Below are positions 61,449 to 64,000 of a DNA stretch of 64,000 bases, one piece after another. Every line of letters starts with the position of its first letter. The stretch's first letter is position 1. The translations under genes were made by a program, and so were the position numbers. This DNA is from Pelagerythrobacter marinus (GTDB lineage: Bacteria > Pseudomonadota > Alphaproteobacteria > Sphingomonadales > Sphingomonadaceae). A model generated the notes under the pieces. That model did no database searches, was not told the DNA's origin, and worked only from the letters and a program-made list of their open reading frames with translations. The stretch is from assembly GCF_009827515.1 (NCBI RefSeq), contig NZ_WTYO01000001.1, positions 601,501 through 665,500 of the forward strand, in the 5' to 3' direction.

Positions 61449-61540
61449 CTTGCCCCCCGCCTCCTTATCAGGCGCTGAATGAATGGATCCCCCAGCGCGG
61501 ATTTCGCCCCGCGCTTAGGGCAATGGCAAGGATGGTGGCA

Positions 61541-62422
61541 ATGTTTTCGGGTTCGATTCCGGCTCTGGTGACTCCTTTTCGCGATGGATCGTTGGACGAA
61601 CCGGCCTTTCGCCGCCTCGTCGACTGGCAGATCGAGAACGGCAGCAAGGCGCTGGTGCCGTGCGGCACGACGGGCGAGGCATCGACCCTGTCCAATGCCG
61701 AGCATCACCGCGTGATCGAAATCTGCATCGAGCAGGCGGCGGGCCGGGTCCCCGTCATTGCCGGCTGCGGCAGCAACGACACGCGCAACGCGCTGCTCCA
61801 CATGAACTTTTCGCGCAAGGCGGGGGCGGCTGCCGCGCTCTGCGTCGCGCCCTATTACAACCGCCCGGGACAGGCCGGGCTGATCGCCCATTTCAGCTAC
61901 CTGGCCGAGAATTCGGAGCTGCCGATCGTGCTCTACAACGTGCCCGGCCGCACGGTGACCGACATCGAGCCGGAAACGGTGTGCGAACTGGCCAAGCGCT
62001 ATCCCGAGCGGATCGTGGGGATCAAGGACGCCAGCGGCGACCTGTCGCGCGTGACCGATCACCGCATGGGGATCGGCAAGGATTTCTGCCAGCTTTCGGG
62101 CGACGACGAACTGGCCCTGCCGGCCAATGCGGCCGGCTCTGCCGGGTGCATTTCGGTGACGGCCAACGTCGCCCCCGCGCTCTGCGCGCAGTTCCAGCAG
62201 GCCTGCGCCGACAACGACCTTGTCCGCGCGCGGGAACTGAACGACCTGCTCTATCCGCTGCATTACGCGATGTTCGAGGATGCGAGCCCGGCTCCGGTCA
62301 AGTACGCCCTCAGCCGGGTGCACGACTGGATCCTGCCCGACGTTCGCCTGCCGCTGGTCAATTGCTCGGACCATGCGCGCAAGGCCGTCGACGCCGCGCT
62401 CGAGCATGCCGGGCTGGTCTAG
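61541..62422 (+). CDS. dapA: 4-hydroxy-tetrahydrodipicolinate synthase
   Basis: A 293-residue enzyme of lysine/diaminopimelate synthesis. PCGTTGEASTL, APYYNRP (catalytic Tyr) and VGIKDASGD (Schiff-base Lys) are present. ATG at 61541 (MFSGSIPALVTPF) matches the typical family start; another in-frame ATG lies at 61523. Confidence 0.95.
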   Translation: MFSGSIPALVTPFRDGSLDEPAFRRLVDWQIENGSKALVPCGTTGEASTLSNAEHHRVIEICIEQAAGRVPVIAGCGSNDTRNALLHMNFSRKAGAAAALCVAPYYNRPGQAGLIAHFSYLAENSELPIVLYNVPGRTVTDIEPETVCELAKRYPERIVGIKDASGDLSRVTDHRMGIGKDFCQLSGDDELALPANAAGSAGCISVTANVAPALCAQFQQACADNDLVRARELNDLLYPLHYAMFEDASPAPVKYALSRVHDWILPDVRLPLVNCSDHARKAVDAALEHAGLV

Positions 62423-62572
62423 GCGGGAAGGGGCGCACCGGCGCGATCGGGCGCCGGGGCAGGGTGCCGTCTCTTGACCGGTCGGGCGAATCCCCGTAAG
62501 GGCGCGCGCATCCGAAGCGGGTGCATGTCCGCGTCGGCCAGATAGAGCTGAACATTGCCGGTCATGTCCCGG

Positions 62573-62606
62573 AGGGCCTTGGCGCTGAGCGCCGAAGGCT
62601 CTTTTC
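62573..62606 (+). terminator. Terminator-like hairpin upstream of the str operon
   Basis: GCCTT-G-GCGC and GCGC-CG-AAGGC pair around TGA, followed by TCTTTTC. It probably ends dapA transcription, 150 bp downstream of its stop. Confidence 0.6.
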
Positions 62607-62753
62607 TATTGAAACGGCCCGCAAGGGCGTTTCGGGGCAGCCGTCAAAGTAACCCGGTGGCCGCAGGGCCGTTCGGGTGGAGTGTTTCAGACTCGCCGCC
62701 GGGCCCCGCCGCACTTGCGGAAGGGCCGGTGCCGCGGCCCAGGCGCCGCGACG

Positions 62754-62776
62754 GGGTTTCCGCCTGGCGGAAACCC
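62754..62776. repeat. Perfect 9-bp inverted repeat in the rpsL leader
   Basis: GGGTTTCCG and CGGAAACCC around CCTGG, 70 bp before the rpsL start. No T-run; may be a leader structure or binding site. Confidence 0.5.
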
Positions 62777-62846
62777 GGGCGCAGTCCGGACTTTCTCCAT
62801 CCCTCGGCCCGGTGTCACCTCCATACGGTGAAGAGAGAAAGTCTTA

Positions 62847-63218
62847 ATGCCGACGATCAACCAGCTGGTCCGCAAGGGCCGCGTTCCGCAGAAGGCCAAG
62901 AGCAAGGTCCCTGCGATGGAGCAGAACCCGCAGAAGCGCGGCGTCTGCACCCGCGTCTACACGACGACCCCGAAGAAGCCGAACTCGGCTCTGCGTAAAG
63001 TTGCCAAGGTCCGCCTGACCAACCAGCGCGAAGTCATCTCCTACATTCCGGGTGAAGGCCACAACCTGCAGGAGCACTCCGTCGTGCTGATCCGCGGCGG
63101 CCGTGTGCGCGACCTTCCGGGCGTGCGCTACCACGTGCTGCGCGGCGTGCTCGACACGCAGGGCGTGAAGGACCGCAAGCAGTCGCGCTCCAAGTACGGT
63201 GCCAAGCGGCCGAAGTGA
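62847..63218 (+). CDS. rpsL: 30S ribosomal protein S12
   Basis: A 123-residue ribosomal protein of the decoding centre. [18 protein letters not shown] carries the Lys (position 43 in E. coli numbering) associated with streptomycin sensitivity, so the wild-type residue is present. First gene of the str operon. Confidence 0.97.
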   Translation: MPTINQLVRKGRVPQKAKSKVPAMEQNPQKRGVCTRVYTTTPKKPNSALRKVAKVRLTNQREVISYIPGEGHNLQEHSVVLIRGGRVRDLPGVRYHVLRGVLDTQGVKDRKQSRSKYGAKRPK

Positions 63219-63231
63219 CCTGTCCGGGGGA

Positions 63232-63364
63232 CAGGTCATCCTGAACAGGTCGCCATAAGCGACCGTGGTTCAGGATCCATGTGTCCCCCTGGCCTGAGTT
63301 TGCAAGTTTATTGATAGGTCCACCCCTCGCGGCACAATAGACCCTGAAACAAGTTCAGGGTGAC
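63232..63364. repeat. REP-like palindromes between rpsL and rpsG
   Basis: A first palindrome ATCCTGAAC-AGGTCGC-CATAA-GCGACC-GTGGTTCAGGAT and a second CCCTGAA-ACAAG-TTCAGGG (about 63,343-63,361). The second resembles interspersed palindromic repeats of sphingomonads. A CCTGTCC/GGACAGG hairpin precedes both. Confidence 0.6.
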
Positions 63365-63396
63365 GGTAAGGGGAAGGGCTGACAGGAGAATATCCG

Positions 63397-63867
63397 ATGT
63401 CACGTCGTCGTCGTCCCGAGAAGCGGGAAATCCTGCCTGATCCGAAGTTCGGTGATCAGGTGCTGTCCAAGTTCATGAACAACCTCATGCTGGACGGCAA
63501 GAAGTCGGTTGCCGAGCGGATCGTCTACGGTGCGCTCGACACGGTCGAGGCCAAGGCCAAGGCCGATCCGATCGCGCTGTTCCACGATGCGCTGAACAAC
63601 ATCAAGCCGCAGGTCGAGGTCCGTTCGCGGCGCGTCGGCGGCGCCACCTACCAGGTGCCGGTCGAGGTTCGTCCCGAGCGTGCGCAGGCCCTGGCGATCC
63701 GCTGGCTGATCTCGGCCGCGCGCGGCCGGGCCGAAACCACGATGTCCGCCCGCCTCTCGGGCGAGCTGCTGGACGCGGCCAACAATCGCGGCAACGCGGT
63801 GAAGAAGCGCGAGGACACGCATCGCATGGCCGACGCCAACCGGGCCTTCTCGCACTACCGCTGGTAA
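63397..63867 (+). CDS. rpsG: 30S ribosomal protein S7
   Basis: A 156-residue protein that nucleates the small-subunit head and can bind its own mRNA. Begins [20 protein letters not shown], a standard opening, and ends [16 protein letters not shown]-like with FSHYRW. Ribosome site ACAGGAG. Confidence 0.97.
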   Translation: MSRRRRPEKREILPDPKFGDQVLSKFMNNLMLDGKKSVAERIVYGALDTVEAKAKADPIALFHDALNNIKPQVEVRSRRVGGATYQVPVEVRPERAQALAIRWLISAARGRAETTMSARLSGELLDAANNRGNAVKKREDTHRMADANRAFSHYRW

Positions 63868-63954
63868 GGCGCGACCGGTCTTCAACCGGTCACAAAAACA
63901 ACCATATGGGGGCTGGCCCGAACGGGCGCCCCCACACGATCCGAGGAATTCATC

Positions 63955-64000
63955 ATGGCCCGCGACTATCCGCTGGAGCGCTATCGCAACTTCGGCATCA
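63955..64000 (+). CDS. fusA: Elongation factor G (start only)
   Basis: The first 15 codons (MARDYPLERYRNFGI) after a GAGGAATTC ribosome site match the start of EF-G in alphaproteobacteria, which follows rpsG in the str operon. The rest lies beyond the window. Confidence 0.88.
   Translation, partial: MARDYPLERYRNFGI

Larger units (their letters stand above)
62423..62846. other. Non-coding leader region of the str operon with hairpins
   Basis: No convincing gene. It contains a terminator-like hairpin (62,573-62,606), a GAAACG/CGTTTC-type stem near 62,615-62,635 and a strong 9-bp inverted repeat at 62,754-62,776. The long GC-rich 62,640-62,830 part is probably the rpsL leader/promoter area; no clean -35/-10 pair stands out. 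Confidence 0.5.

Noticed and set aside
62555-62998. 147-codon ORF overlapping the rpsL start
   Set aside because: It has no recognisable protein features, overlaps rpsL in another frame and covers hairpin structures of the leader.

Overview
The window is chromosomal DNA of a GC-rich alphaproteobacterium, most likely order Sphingomonadales (Erythrobacter/Altererythrobacter-like). The evidence is protein-level resemblance, a ChvG/ChvI two-component pair next to HprK, RapZ, a mannose-type EIIA and HPr, and dense, short-spaced, GC-rich genes. This placement is by recognition, not by a search.

Region 1 (1 to about 23,660) is the right-hand part of a prophage with a short-tailed (podovirus-like) gene order. 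It starts inside a P22-type portal gene. Rightward genes follow: a scaffold, an HK97-fold coat protein resembling the SU10/DUF5309 type, a head-tail adaptor, a gp10-like tail protein, injected internal virion proteins (one with an S74-like C-terminal domain, one M15-like peptidase), tail appendages, an HNH homing endonuclease and a beta-helix tailspike. After these come an HTH-metallophosphoesterase and a lysis cassette: XhlA-like membrane protein, GH24 endolysin, a secreted HExxH mini-protein, a holin candidate and nested Rz/Rz1-type spanins. Leftward, from about 23,480 down to 17,918, runs a series of very small overlapping genes. This series is broken at 20,774-22,595 by an intact IS1595-family element with 19-bp terminal inverted repeats and a perfect 8-bp target duplication. 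The element holds four translationally coupled genes. The prophage ends in the anticodon arm of a tRNA-Val(TAC) gene, of which only the 5' half remains here. Integrase, repressor, terminase and replication genes are not in the window and should lie to the left.

Region 2 (about 23,660-64,000) is ordinary core genome. It contains asparaginase; an MDR oxidoreductase; fmt-hydrolase-truA; recR and def; rmuC; a TrmH methyltransferase with ptsH, EIIA, rapZ, hprK, chvG and chvI; divergent pckA; a UvrD-type helicase; and two paralogous secreted proteins with a YDAWP-like repeat. Next are rsmD with an RsuA-type pseudouridine synthase, a Rieske oxygenase, an AmpG-type transporter, folC-accD-trpA-(AT-rich small membrane gene)-trpB, trpF-pyrF-LapA-like, rlmN, two beta-barrel outer-membrane proteins, greB, a lytic transglycosylase and dapA. 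The window closes with the start of the str operon (rpsL, rpsG, fusA start).

The most unusual items are the four-gene IS1595 element, the half-tRNA prophage junction, a structured RNA in front of a 16-codon ORF (19,771-19,923), the HExxH protein in the lysis cassette, and a 17-18 bp tandem repeat made of a gene's own start region behind greB.
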